From an uncultured Tenacibaculum sp. (GTDB lineage Bacteria > Bacteroidota > Bacteroidia > Flavobacteriales > Flavobacteriaceae), in the NCBI GenBank assembly GCA_947498055.1, contig CANMJA010000002.1, positions 1 to 64,000 on the forward strand: DNA of 64,000 nucleotides, read 5' to 3'. A program made the position numbers and the translations under genes. The first letter of the stretch is position 1; every line of letters begins with the position of its first letter. This document shows positions 32,011 to 40,929 of this stretch, one piece after another. The notes under the pieces are model-generated. The model saw only the letters and a list, made by a program, of their open reading frames with translations. It was not told the origin of the DNA and made no database searches.

Positions 32011-33287
32011 CTCCAAATTTTATTCATAAAATCTTTGACAGTATCTTGATTGGTTTTCTTATACTTAATTAAAGTTTTTGGATCACGAATACCTGTTATT
32101 TTCATGATTATGTGATCAGGCATACCTTTTTCAGACGATAAAGTTATAAAAGTACGTCTAGCAGTATGACTACTAACTAGTTCCCATTTTTCATAGTATT
32201 CAATTACTTTTGAATTTCCTTTGTAATTAGTTTTCTTAACTTTATTATTAATACCAGCTAATTTACAGACTTTTTTAACATGTGGATTAAATTTTTGACC
32301 AGATATTTTAGGTATTTTCCAATCATATTTGTCTAATAAAGATTTAAGTTTATCATGAAGAGGAATAAAACTTTCTGTTTCAGTTTTTTCTGCTCTTTTA
32401 ATAATCATGTTATTATTTATATCAGCTTTTTCAAAAACTGAATAATCAGAAAAACGTTGTCCAGAATAAATTCCAATTAAAAAGATATCTCTAGCCCTTA
32501 TTAAAGAGTCTCTTTGTAATTGTATTTGTTCAATTTTTTTAACTTCTTCGTTTGTTAGATGTATGTCATCTGTGTTAAATCCATTTACTGGGTTCTTTAA
32601 TTCGTTAATTTCAAATTCATAATTAACTTTAACCCAGTTGACAATTGATAATAACAAATTGATATGTCTATGTAATGAGTTGTCATTAAATCCAGCTATG
32701 TTTACTTTAGATTTTAAGTCTGAAGCTTTTTTTCTATTTACTAAATTTGGAAAATCTCTTAAGAATCCACAATATTCCTCAATCCAATTTTGGTTGAGAT
32801 TTGAAAATAGTGAAACCTTTTTTTTATAATCATCAAATAAAATGATTTTATTCTTTAGATTTTTGTACTTGTTAATCCAGTTTTTGGTCACTCCTCCAGT
32901 TTCATTTTTAATCGTTAAAAAAGTACTGATAGCATCAGTGACTATATTTGAGACTTTTTTTTCTATTGCATTGCCATTGAATTGATTTTCAAATTTGCTT
33001 TTTAAATATTCTCTATTTACTTCTAATTGCTTTATTTTACTTACGTGTAGAGTTTCTTCCAGCAAACTTTTATAAATATCAAGGATTTGGGAAATTTGTT
33101 TATTTTGTTTTCCTTTCCCACCTCTTTTTAATTTAGGATATCTATATGTAAAATCCCACTCAGTAGGTTCTATTTTTTGTCCAGTGCTAAATTTAAAATT
33201 CTTTTTTTCTGATTTAATGTAATGAATTAAATATATAAGGGTTGGAACCTTTGCTTTTGGTTCTTTTAAGTAGAAATACATATACAA
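32007..33287 (-). CDS. int: tyrosine recombinase/integrase
   Basis: A 426-residue phage-type tyrosine recombinase of the Bacteroidetes group. The N-terminal 100 residues are an arm-binding domain (KEPKAKVPTLIYLIHY), then a SAM-like core-binding domain (about 115-230). The catalytic domain has Arg in YSGQRFSD, HTARR for the His-x-x-Arg box and Tyr in LIKYKKT near the end. It faces inward from 150 bp inside the right attachment site. It should integrate the element into tRNA-Cys by the 29-bp core and the GGGGAAA arm sites. Confidence 0.93.
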   Translation of the reverse strand: MYMYFYLKEPKAKVPTLIYLIHYIKSEKKNFKFSTGQKIEPTEWDFTYRYPKLKRGGKGKQNKQISQILDIYKSLLEETLHVSKIKQLEVNREYLKSKFENQFNGNAIEKKVSNIVTDAISTFLTIKNETGGVTKNWINKYKNLKNKIILFDDYKKKVSLFSNLNQNWIEEYCGFLRDFPNLVNRKKASDLKSKVNIAGFNDNSLHRHINLLLSIVNWVKVNYEFEINELKNPVNGFNTDDIHLTNEEVKKIEQIQLQRDSLIRARDIFLIGIYSGQRFSDYSVFEKADINNNMIIKRAEKTETESFIPLHDKLKSLLDKYDWKIPKISGQKFNPHVKKVCKLAGINNKVKKTNYKGNSKVIEYYEKWELVSSHTARRTFITLSSEKGMPDHIIMKITGIRDPKTLIKYKKTNQDTVKDFMNKIWS

Positions 33288-33313
33288 TTTTTTAGGTAAA
33301 GATAATAAAATAG

Positions 33314-33334
33314 GGGGAAATATAGGGGAAAGTA
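33314..33334. repeat. recombinase arm-site repeat, right end
   Basis: GGGGAAATAT and GGGGAAAGTA lie 11 bp apart just outside the integrase start and match the pair at 7267-7288. The stretch 33335-33441 has no supported gene. Confidence 0.45.
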
Positions 33335-33441
33335 AAATTGTTTTTATTTACTGTTAATTTGGTATTCCTTAAACACATTTTTAGTGTAAGTGTCTGGTTT
33401 TGTTTCATTTTGTTTGTTTTTATGGAAAACAAAAACTAATT

Positions 33442-33470
33442 GTTCGAATCCGCTCGACACCTCTAGAACC
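33442..33470. repeat. attR, 29-bp direct repeat
   Basis: Perfect copy of 7201-7229, the tRNA-Cys 3' end. Only this partial tRNA is present here. It may also be the left site of a relic element on its right (see 35551-35762). Confidence 0.95.
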
Positions 33471-33499
33471 TTGTAAGTCGAAAGATTTACAAGGTTTTT
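33469..33499 (+). terminator. displaced tRNA or relic-element terminator
   Basis: CCTTGTAA (33469-33476) and TTACAAGG (33487-33494) form an 8-bp stem followed by TTTTT. It begins in the last bases of the attachment repeat. Before integration it would have been directly after tRNA-Cys. The following 460 bp to 33960 are AT-rich with no supported gene. Confidence 0.65.
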
Positions 33500-33960
33500 A
33501 CTTTTATAAAGAACCGAATTATAGATCAAGATGAGCAGTTGTATTGGTTTGAATATCAAAAATGTCAAAGTATTACCAACCATCAAGAAATTTTTCTCCT
33601 TCATCTTTTATTTTAACCTTTCCCAATTATTACTTTAATATAACTAGGTTCTCAAAAATTAATCAATTTTAATAAACCTTAAAGTACTACTAGTTTTTCT
33701 ATTTTGTTTGTTAAATCAGATGTTTTAATATGCAATGAGTCATTATTCGATTCAATAAAATCATTTCTAGCCATTGATTTTTTTGATATAAAAAAGTTTT
33801 AAAAGGGTTTATCCTCGCTATATTTTCAAATATGAAAATAAGAACAGACAATCGTTTTTTGTAATTATTTTTTTTAAACAAAAATAAATATGTTATTAAT
33901 AATAATTTAATTTCTATCTCGTTCTTAGGTTAATAAATTAAACCTCTAAAAACAGAAAAA

Positions 33961-35526
33961 ATGAAAATCAAACATTTATTATTATTAACACTATTATTTC
34001 TACTCTCTTTTCCTACTTATGCACAATTTAATCCCCGACCTAATTGGAAAGATAGTTATAAAGCAAATGGTCTTTGCTTTTGTATTACAGATACAGGATC
34101 AGCTTTTGATCATGGAATTACAAAAAAAACAGTAAAAATTAACGGTAAAGATTTTGGCGTAAAAGAAGTCTGTTTAGCATTACGTAAACACCCAAAATGG
34201 GTAGATTTTAGGGAAGCAGAAAAAAATAAAGATAAATATGGATATATTCCGTATAACGATATTCAATGTGGAAATGGACCAGCTAATGATGCTCCAGACG
34301 AAGCAGGTTGTCCTGGTCGTGTAGATATTGGCTCTAAAGGATGTAATACAATAGGACCTGGATGGGATTTTGATTGGTTATCTAAACAATCTCAATTTCA
34401 GGGAGATGGTACTGGAGGTACTGGAGAAGGGTCTGATAATGATGCAGATTTAGGAGAAGAAGATCAACGCGGTACCGGAGGTTCTGGTGTTGGTGAAGGA
34501 CCAAAATCTACGTTGATTTTTCCTACTAAAAACAAAAGATTTACTGCTCCTGCAACATTTAGAGTTGAAGCGGATGCTACTGATATAGATGGTGTAAAAT
34601 CAGCAAAGCTAAGTATTAATGGAAAAGTGATTGATACAAAAACAGAAAAGCCTTTTGTGTGGTCTCCAGACGATTTAAAAAATGTTCCGTATCAAAAATA
34701 TAATAACCAATCTACTATTTTTATTCAAGTAGATATTGAAGATAATAAAGGAAATATTACTTCCGTAGACTCGTTAGTTTACATTTTAAAAGATGATTCA
34801 GAAAATACAGATGCTCCGGTAGGGTCTATTATTTCAATTAAACCAGTAAAATCTTCAAAGATTAATAATACATTTGATTTCTTATCTGTACGTTTTAATG
34901 AAAACGGTATTCTAAAAGCAAATCAACCAGCAGAAAGAGAATGGGAACGATTTACAGTAGAAAAAGGAAATGAAGGAAACATCAGATTAAAAGCGAAGAA
35001 TTTTAATTCTGGCTCTAAATATCTTGTGGTTTCTGGAAATACTATTGCTGCAACATCAAGTTCAGGAAATGTTCAAGGATCAGAATTTAAATGGGTTACT
35101 GTAAATGAAAATGACAAAACTTTTGGTTTACAAAGTGTTTTAACAGGTAAATATGTTCAAATACCTCAAAACAAAAACAAAATTATTGCTGTATTAAATG
35201 TAAAAGGAGCTGCTCTTGGTGATTGGGAATTATTTGAATATAATATAATTACAGCAGCGAGAAACACTGTTGCTACTGGCGACGATAAAAGAAAAACATC
35301 TAACACAGGCATCCTTATTAATACGAACCCAGTAAAAAGTGGATTTATTGGATTAAGTAATGCTAATGGTGCTATCTTTTCTATTCGTACTTTAGGTGGT
35401 GAACAAATAGAATTAGGAACTGTAACACATAATTATATTGATGTTTCTAATTTATCTTCAGGAGTTTATATTGTTCAATTTAAAAAGAACGGTAAAGAAC
35501 AAGTGGAGAAAGTAATTATTAAATAA
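33961..35526 (+). CDS. secreted protein with Ig-like and beta-trefoil-like domains and T9SS tail
   Basis: A 521-residue exported protein. A signal peptide ends at TYAQ. Residues about 22-140 are a cysteine-containing domain (LCFCITDTGSAFDHG; DEAGCPGRVDIGSKGC). A Gly/Asp-rich linker leads to an Ig-like domain (about 180-275: STLIFPTKNKRFTAP). Residues about 280-430 look like a fascin/ricin-type trefoil (ISIKPVKSSKINN; KYLVVSGNTIAATSS). The last 75 residues are a T9SS sorting domain (GILINTNPVKSGFIGL). The layout recalls carbohydrate-binding surface proteins. It lies between the right attachment site and the relic at 35551, so it may be cargo of a decayed element. Confidence 0.8.
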   Translation: MKIKHLLLLTLLFLLSFPTYAQFNPRPNWKDSYKANGLCFCITDTGSAFDHGITKKTVKINGKDFGVKEVCLALRKHPKWVDFREAEKNKDKYGYIPYNDIQCGNGPANDAPDEAGCPGRVDIGSKGCNTIGPGWDFDWLSKQSQFQGDGTGGTGEGSDNDADLGEEDQRGTGGSGVGEGPKSTLIFPTKNKRFTAPATFRVEADATDIDGVKSAKLSINGKVIDTKTEKPFVWSPDDLKNVPYQKYNNQSTIFIQVDIEDNKGNITSVDSLVYILKDDSENTDAPVGSIISIKPVKSSKINNTFDFLSVRFNENGILKANQPAEREWERFTVEKGNEGNIRLKAKNFNSGSKYLVVSGNTIAATSSSGNVQGSEFKWVTVNENDKTFGLQSVLTGKYVQIPQNKNKIIAVLNVKGAALGDWELFEYNIITAARNTVATGDDKRKTSNTGILINTNPVKSGFIGLSNANGAIFSIRTLGGEQIELGTVTHNYIDVSNLSSGVYIVQFKKNGKEQVEKVIIK

Positions 35527-35550
35527 ACGATTATAATATATTTAAACATA

Positions 35551-35762
35551 AAATAAAAAGCCTCTTTTAAAGAGGCTTTTATGCTTTACGATGAAAGCGG
35601 GGGTAGTTACCAATCAAACTAATTCTACAAGTACTAATATAAAGAAACACTTTACATATTTAAAATTTGAATCCACTAAAATCCTACTTCCTGCAAATTA
35701 AATGACTGTTGATTTATTTGTTTAAAAGTAATTAGCTTTAAACTAATAGAATAGGTAATATA
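35551..35762 (-). pseudogene. relic 3' end of a second ArdC/ATPase gene with its terminator
   Basis: This stretch aligns along its length with 14812-15030: the same hairpin terminator (35556-35580), the shared words TGCTTTACGATGAAA and ACTAATATAAAGAAACAC, and then a minus-strand coding end reading FNLQEVGF-stop against NLQEVEF-stop in the intact gene. Similarity fades near 35762 and the rest of the gene is gone. It indicates that a related element once lay here. Confidence 0.8.
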
Positions 35763-35979
35763 TTTAGTGCTTGTTAGAGTAAATATTTATTAAAACAATT
35801 TTTGTTGAGTTTTTTTAACTATAAATTAATCAAAAACAGGCTTTTATCTATTTGTTTTTTTAATAAAAATGTAACATAAATAGAAAAACAACTATTAACA
35901 CTCATGTTTACAGTCGTTTATGTTTTTTGTTTCATGAAACAATTTTGAAGTACATTAATTAATTAAAAAAATATATTTG

Positions 35980-36110
35980 AAGAGCTACATGGATTCAGGA
36001 GTTTAGATAAATTTCTAAACCATGTAATTAAAGTAAGCCTTATAGCTATCGGGGGATTAGTTAAATGGTAATTTAAAGAATAACACAACTTTTAAGTTGT
36101 GTTATTACTT
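35980..36110 (+). ncRNA. candidate small non-coding RNA
   Basis: TATATTTG at 35972-35979 is a good -7 element. Downstream, ACATGG (35987-35992) pairs with CCATGT (36020-36025), enclosing a second stem GTTTAGA/TCTAAAC. About 55 nt later a perfect 13-bp terminator stem with a 2-nt loop lies at 36079-36106. No coding frame of useful length lies between. The whole makes a transcript of about 120 nt. The rest of 35763-36253 shows nothing I can identify. Confidence 0.55.
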
Positions 36111-36253
36111 TGATACTAATTTAAATATCTTCTTAATACTTTAATATTTTAAAACATTAAAAACAGCTGTTGTTTTACAGTATGCTTTTATTGTGTTCGC
36201 AATACTCTCCCCCTTTTAAATATTAATTAAAATTAACTTAATCTAACAAAATT

Positions 36254-37222
36254 ATGAAGAAAATTATGTTATTAAGTGTGTTTTCAATTTGTTCTGTTTT
36301 ATTTTTTTCATGTAAAAAAGAAATAAAAGAGCAAAATGTAAACATGCAAGCTTCTGTATCTGAAGTTAAAAAAGAAGTGCCTCAAAAAAAAGGGAGAAAA
36401 GCAAAATTCAATTACCAACCAGAAAAACCAGTTAATGGGAAAATGAAGGCAGCAGTTGAACTTGGAGCCTCCGGATTTAATTCTTTTATCATTGAATTAG
36501 ATAAAGAAAAAAATTGGGAGATAAAGAGCAAAGAATTTGGAAATAGTTTAATTTTAGAAGGGTTAACCAATGCAATAGAAGTAAACACAAAACTTAGAGC
36601 ATACATACAGAAAATTCTAGAATTTGGAGTAGATGTTAAAGATGTACATTTTATTGTTAGTTCTGGTGCAGATAAAGAACCCGTAACAAAATTGATAAAA
36701 CAAGAATTAAAAAAAATAGGGTACGTTGTTAATACTGTAACAGCAGAAGAAGAAGGACAGTATGCTCTTAAATCTATATTACCTAAAAGATTTGAACAAA
36801 CGGCTTTTGTAATAGACATTGGGTCTGGTAATACTAAAATATCTTATATAGAAGGAGAAAATATTATAGGAAGAGAAACATATGGAGCTAAATATTTTCA
36901 AAAAGACGCTAAAGACACTAAAGTTTATGAAGAAGTAAATAAATTAGCAGCAACCATACCTTTAAAAAGAAGAGCTCAATGTTTTATAATTGGAGGGGTG
37001 CCTTATAACATGGCTAAATCTTTAAAAGAAGGAAAAGAGAGATTTACAGTGTTAAATAAAGATATTTCAACGTATCAAAAAATAGTAGAAAAAAAAGGAA
37101 AAAAAGTAGCATCTGGATTAAATATATTTAAAGCAATTAACGATGCTGCAAAACCAAATTCTGTTATTTTTGATTGGGATGCTAATTTTACAATAGGTTT
37201 TATACTAGATTTGCCATATTAA
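36254..37222 (+). CDS. lipoprotein with Ppx/GppA-like ASKHA fold
   Basis: A 322-residue protein with a lipoprotein signal (lipobox LFFSC, Cys20) and a linker rich in Lys and Glu. The remainder follows the exopolyphosphatase/GppA order: AAVELGASGFNSFIIELD (phosphate loop 1), FIVSSGADKEPVT, a TAEEEGQYALKSIL helix, VIDIGSGNTKISYIEG (phosphate loop 2) and a FIIGGVPYNMAKSL segment. Known Ppx/GppA proteins are cytoplasmic, so an exported lipid-anchored copy is unusual. A tandem paralogue follows 22 bp later. Substrate unknown; ATP is not expected in the periplasm. Confidence 0.75.
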   Translation: MKKIMLLSVFSICSVLFFSCKKEIKEQNVNMQASVSEVKKEVPQKKGRKAKFNYQPEKPVNGKMKAAVELGASGFNSFIIELDKEKNWEIKSKEFGNSLILEGLTNAIEVNTKLRAYIQKILEFGVDVKDVHFIVSSGADKEPVTKLIKQELKKIGYVVNTVTAEEEGQYALKSILPKRFEQTAFVIDIGSGNTKISYIEGENIIGRETYGAKYFQKDAKDTKVYEEVNKLAATIPLKRRAQCFIIGGVPYNMAKSLKEGKERFTVLNKDISTYQKIVEKKGKKVASGLNIFKAINDAAKPNSVIFDWDANFTIGFILDLPY

Positions 37223-37244
37223 ATTAGATAATAAAACAATTATA

Positions 37245-38171
37245 ATGAAGTTATTAAAAATAATATCTATTTCGTTTTTTATTTTTTTTTACTCCTGTAA
37301 AAACAGTAGTAAACCAAATATAAACTCTAGTACTTCTGAATTTAATTACACACACACAAAGCCAAAAAACGGAACCTTAAAAGGGGTTGTTGAATTAGGA
37401 ACTTCGGGATTTAATTACTTTATTATTGATGCAGATTTAAATAAAAACTGGGAATTAAAAAAAGCCCATTTTGGTAAGAGTTTAATTTCTGAAGGAATGA
37501 CCACACCAGAGCAAATTATTCAAAATTTAACAAAAAAAATAGAACAAATTGTTGCGTATGGAGTAACCAAAAAAAACATATACACCGTTATTAGTTCAGG
37601 AGCAATTAAAGATGAATTAACACAATCGATAGTAAACGAATTAGAAAAATTAAATCATTCATTTGAAATAGTATCTATAAAAGAAGAAGGAGTATATGGA
37701 GCAAAAGCTATATTACCTCAAGAATTTTATAAAAATAGTTTTGTAGTAGATATAGGTTCTGGAAATACAAAAATATCTTATACCATTAATAATAATGATT
37801 TTAAAACAATAGAAACTTTTGGTAGTAAGTACCATCAGATAGGGTCTAATGATGAGGAAGTATTTAAAAAAGTAAAGGAATCTGTAGCATTAATACCACA
37901 AGAAAAAAAGAAATATTGTTTTATCATGGGAGGAGTTCCTCATAAACTTGCAAGTTTTTTACAGAAAAAGAAAGAAAGGCATACTCAATTATCTATAAAA
38001 GAGGAAGATTATTCAGAGTTAGTAAAACAAAAAGGAAGGATGATATCTTCTGGCGTAAATATTTATAAATCAATTTTAGAAGAAACAGATTGTAAAATAG
38101 TTCTTTTTGATTGGCATGCTAATTTTGCTATAGGATATCTTTTAGAAAAAGAAACTACGGATAAAAATTAG
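37245..38171 (+). CDS. second lipoprotein with Ppx/GppA-like ASKHA fold
   Basis: A 308-residue paralogue of the preceding protein. A lipoprotein signal (IFFYSC) is followed by the same motif order: GVVELGTSGFNYFIIDAD, TVISSGAIKDELTQ, IKEEGVYGAKAIL, VVDIGSGNTKISYTI and CFIMGGVPHKLASFL. Both phosphate-binding loops are intact, which argues against decay after duplication. Co-transcribed with its sister and followed by a terminator at 38231. The pair may form a heterodimer, as Ppx-family domains often dimerise; that is inference. Confidence 0.75.
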   Translation: MKLLKIISISFFIFFYSCKNSSKPNINSSTSEFNYTHTKPKNGTLKGVVELGTSGFNYFIIDADLNKNWELKKAHFGKSLISEGMTTPEQIIQNLTKKIEQIVAYGVTKKNIYTVISSGAIKDELTQSIVNELEKLNHSFEIVSIKEEGVYGAKAILPQEFYKNSFVVDIGSGNTKISYTINNNDFKTIETFGSKYHQIGSNDEEVFKKVKESVALIPQEKKKYCFIMGGVPHKLASFLQKKKERHTQLSIKEEDYSELVKQKGRMISSGVNIYKSILEETDCKIVLFDWHANFAIGYLLEKETTDKN

Positions 38172-38230
38172 GTATGATACATACTTAATTTCTGAATGTT
38201 TTTCTTTAAGACTGCTTTCTAAAAAATAAA

Positions 38231-38268
38231 ACTGAGTGAATAAAAGTCTCTTGTTCACTCAGTTTCTT
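38231..38268 (+). terminator. terminator after the ASKHA lipoprotein pair
   Basis: ACTGAGTGAA (38231-38240) pairs with TTCACTCAGT (38254-38263), followed by TTCTT. A good 10-bp stem. Confidence 0.75.
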
Positions 38269-38329
38269 GAGTATATATTACGAAATTATTAACGATAAAA
38301 TTCATTAAAATTTCGGATATTTGTTCTCT

Positions 38330-39175
38330 ATGCGTATATATCCCATTGAAACAGGTAATTTCAAACTAGATGGAGGAGCAATGTTTGGTGTTGTTCCAAA
38401 ATCTTTGTGGCAGCGAACAAACCCTGCAGATGCTAATAACATGATTGAAATGTCTATGAGATGTATGTTAATTGAAGATGGAGATAGATTGATTTTAATT
38501 GATACAGGTATTGGAAATAAACAATCTGATAAATTTTTTGGGTATTATTATCTGTATGGTGATTTTTCTTTAGATAAATCGTTAAAGGAGTTAGGTTTTC
38601 ACAAAGAGGATATTACAGACGTGTTTTTAACACATTTACATTTCGATCACTGTGGAGGAGCCATTCAATACAATAAAGATAGAACCTTTTTAGAGCCAGC
38701 ATTTAAGAATGCAAAATTTTGGAGTAATAATCGCCATTGGGATTGGGCAATACATCCGAACCCTCGAGAAAAAGCATCTTTTTTAAAAGAAAATATTTTA
38801 CCTATTCAAGAAAGTGGACAACTAAACTTTTTGCATTTAAATGCAAAAGAAGAAATAGGTTTTGATGTTTTATTTAAAGATGGACACACAGAAAAACAAA
38901 TGTTACCAAAAATAAAATACCAAGGAAAAACAATTGTTTTTATGGCAGATTTGTTGCCTACAGCAGGACATATACCTTTACCCTATGTTATGGGATACGA
39001 TACAAGACCACTACTAACCTTAAAAGAAAAAGAAGCATTTTTAAACGAAGCAGCAGATAACAATTATTATTTGTTTCTAGAACACGATGCACATAATGAA
39101 TTAATAACTGTTAAACATACTGAAAAAGGAGTACGATTAAAAGAGAATTATAATTTTAGAGATATATTTAATTAG
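38330..39175 (+). CDS. MBL-fold metallohydrolase
   Basis: A 281-residue cytosolic hydrolase of the metallo-beta-lactamase fold, read from ATG 38330 rather than an upstream TTG. The di-zinc motif is THLHFDHCGG (about residue 100), with a further His in FKDGHTEKQM, Asp in VFMADLLPTAGHI and a late His in FLEHDAH. It resembles the lactonase/AttM-like and general MBL hydrolase group. The substrate cannot be told from sequence. Its stop abuts the start of the downstream subtilase gene. Confidence 0.88.
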   Translation: MRIYPIETGNFKLDGGAMFGVVPKSLWQRTNPADANNMIEMSMRCMLIEDGDRLILIDTGIGNKQSDKFFGYYYLYGDFSLDKSLKELGFHKEDITDVFLTHLHFDHCGGAIQYNKDRTFLEPAFKNAKFWSNNRHWDWAIHPNPREKASFLKENILPIQESGQLNFLHLNAKEEIGFDVLFKDGHTEKQMLPKIKYQGKTIVFMADLLPTAGHIPLPYVMGYDTRPLLTLKEKEAFLNEAADNNYYLFLEHDAHNELITVKHTEKGVRLKENYNFRDIFN

Positions 39176-40864
39176 ATGAGAATGAGTATTATAAAACCTG
39201 TTTTTTATGCAACAGTAGCAATAACTTTAGCAAGTTGTTCATCAGTACCAAAAGCAAATAAATTAATAGTGCCTGCACCACAAAATAATGCAGTTAGTAT
39301 CACAGAAAAGAAAGCCGATTTAACAGAAGAAGAAGCAAATAATTGGCAACATTTAGATTTAGCTACCGATTCTATACCTGGAATGAGTGTAAACAAAGCT
39401 TATACATTTTTGCAAGGTAAAAAAGGTGTAGAGGTTATTGTAGGTGTGATTGATAGTGGTACCGATTTAAAACATGAAGATTTAAAAGATGTTGCTTGGG
39501 TAAATGTAGAGGAGGTTGCAGGTAACGGTATAGATGATGATAAGAATGGTTATAAGGATGATGTCAACGGATGGAATTTCTTAGGAAAATCATATAAAGA
39601 GCATTTAGAATATGAACGTATTTTATTAAACCCTTCTATAGCGGATGCAACTACTTTAGCAGAGGTAAAGAAATATCAGGAAAATAAAATAAAAAATATT
39701 GAGAAGGATAATGAAAATTTATTAAAGTATAAAAACACATGTGAGAGAATTTTAAGTCTTGCTAAGCAATCTGATGAGGCTTTTACTAAGCATTTTGGTA
39801 AATCAGATTATACTAGTGAAGATATTTTGTCTATAAAAGATCCTAAAGGATTAGATAATTATATCAATTTTACAAAATCAATGTTTGCACAAGGGTTGTC
39901 CTCTGTTAAAGAGACAAAAGAAAAAGTTTCTGTCGAAATAGGTAGAGTTAGTGGTGATCTTAACGAGAATCAAAAAATAATTAAAGGTGAAGTTGATGAT
40001 ACAGATTATCGTGCCGTTGTAGGAGATAACCCGTATGATATTAAAGATAAACCAGGATCTGGAGATGGCAATACAGGACATTCTAAAAAAGGAGAATCTC
40101 ATGGTTCACACGTTGCTGGTATTATAGGAGCAACTAGAAACAACGGAAAAGGTATGAATGGTGTTGCAGACGTTAAAATAATGGCAGTTCGTTCTGTTTC
40201 TGGAGGAGATGAATATGATAAAGATGTAGCCTTAGGTATTCGTTATGCAGTAGATAATGGTGCAAAAGTAATTAACACAAGTTTTGGTAAAGCATTTTCA
40301 CCAAATAAAGAATGGGTATACGATGCTATTAAATATGCAGCTAAAAAAGACGTTTTAATTGTAAATGCTGCTGGTAACGATGGCGCTAACATAGATATTG
40401 TAAAAACATATCCAAACGATGCACCAGATTTAGTAAATGAAATTTCAGATAACTTTTTAACAGTAGGCGCAATGAGTTCAAATTATAATAAAGAACTGCC
40501 TGCGAGTTTTTCAAATTATGGAAAAATGAATGTAGATGTTTTTGCTCCTGGTGTAAGAGTATATTCTACAACACCTGAAGGTGAATATGGTAAAAAAAGT
40601 GGAACTTCAATGGCTTCTCCAGCAGCAGCAGGAGTTGCTGCATTGGTTCGTTCTTATTATCCACAATTGAGTGCAAGTCAGGTGAAAAAAATATTAATGA
40701 ATTCTGGAACGCAAATAAATTTGCAAGTAATTAAACCAGGATCTCAATCTGCTGAAAACCCAACGGGCGATTTAGTTCCTTTTTCAGACCTTTCTGTATC
40801 TGGCCGTATAGTTAATGCATATAATGCACTTCGTATGGCAGATAGCATGATTAAAAATAAATAA
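39176..40864 (+). CDS. subtilisin-like (S8) protease lipoprotein
   Basis: A 562-residue serine protease with a lipoprotein signal (ITLASC). The catalytic triad is visible: Asp in GVIDSGTDLKHEDL, His in GESHGSHVAGIIGA and Ser in GTSMASPAAAGVAAL. A helical insertion of about 130 residues (LAEVKKYQENKIKNIEKDNE onward) separates Asp and His, as in flavobacterial surface S8 proteins. No T9SS tail is present; it is lipid-anchored. A second ATG at 39182 is an equally good start. A terminator follows at 40878. Confidence 0.92.
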   Translation: MRMSIIKPVFYATVAITLASCSSVPKANKLIVPAPQNNAVSITEKKADLTEEEANNWQHLDLATDSIPGMSVNKAYTFLQGKKGVEVIVGVIDSGTDLKHEDLKDVAWVNVEEVAGNGIDDDKNGYKDDVNGWNFLGKSYKEHLEYERILLNPSIADATTLAEVKKYQENKIKNIEKDNENLLKYKNTCERILSLAKQSDEAFTKHFGKSDYTSEDILSIKDPKGLDNYINFTKSMFAQGLSSVKETKEKVSVEIGRVSGDLNENQKIIKGEVDDTDYRAVVGDNPYDIKDKPGSGDGNTGHSKKGESHGSHVAGIIGATRNNGKGMNGVADVKIMAVRSVSGGDEYDKDVALGIRYAVDNGAKVINTSFGKAFSPNKEWVYDAIKYAAKKDVLIVNAAGNDGANIDIVKTYPNDAPDLVNEISDNFLTVGAMSSNYNKELPASFSNYGKMNVDVFAPGVRVYSTTPEGEYGKKSGTSMASPAAAGVAALVRSYYPQLSASQVKKILMNSGTQINLQVIKPGSQSAENPTGDLVPFSDLSVSGRIVNAYNALRMADSMIKNK

Positions 40865-40877
40865 GAAATAAAACAAC

Positions 40878-40911
40878 AAAAAAGGAGCATTTATAAATGC
40901 TCCTTTTTTTG
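40878..40911 (+). terminator. terminator after the subtilase
   Basis: AAAAAGGAGCATTTA and TAAATGCTCCTTTTT form a long perfect stem with a T run, lying before the M1 peptidase. Confidence 0.85.
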
Positions 40912-40929
40912 ATAAAAAGCAATATAATA

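Larger units (their letters stand above)
7201..33470. mobile_element. integrated element in tRNA-Cys, candidate tailless membrane-containing prophage
   Basis: A 26.2 kb block bounded by a perfect 29-bp repeat of the tRNA-Cys 3' end (7201-7229 and 33442-33470). A tyrosine recombinase lies inside the right end and GGGGAAA repeats flank both ends. Contents in order: cargo (7594-14541), a minus-strand late operon of small membrane and beta-rich proteins with lysis genes (14945-26007), an immunity-like gene, a replication/early block (26939-30429), and an excisionase-like and CI-like switch (30633-32010). No terminase, portal, tail, relaxase, coupling ATPase or type IV secretion gene is recognisable. 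Virus nature is inferred from the lysis genes, repressor switch and gene style; capsid proteins are unproven. Confidence 0.85.

Noticed and set aside
7201..33470. Integrative conjugative element
   Set aside because: The ArdC domain and tRNA site would fit an ICE, but I see no relaxase, coupling protein or Tra/VirB gene, while an endolysin, spanin-like protein and CI switch are present.
33344..33604. An 86-aa open frame on the minus strand across the right attachment site
   Set aside because: It runs through the tRNA-derived repeat and terminator and has no protein-like conservation signal; it arises by chance.
36254..38171. Genuine cytoplasmic exopolyphosphatase
   Set aside because: Both proteins have clear lipoprotein signals and are shorter than typical Ppx, so the standard annotation would mislead.
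38330..39175. Acyl-homoserine-lactone lactonase
   Set aside because: The HxHxDH motif is shared by the whole MBL superfamily and no lactonase-specific feature is visible.
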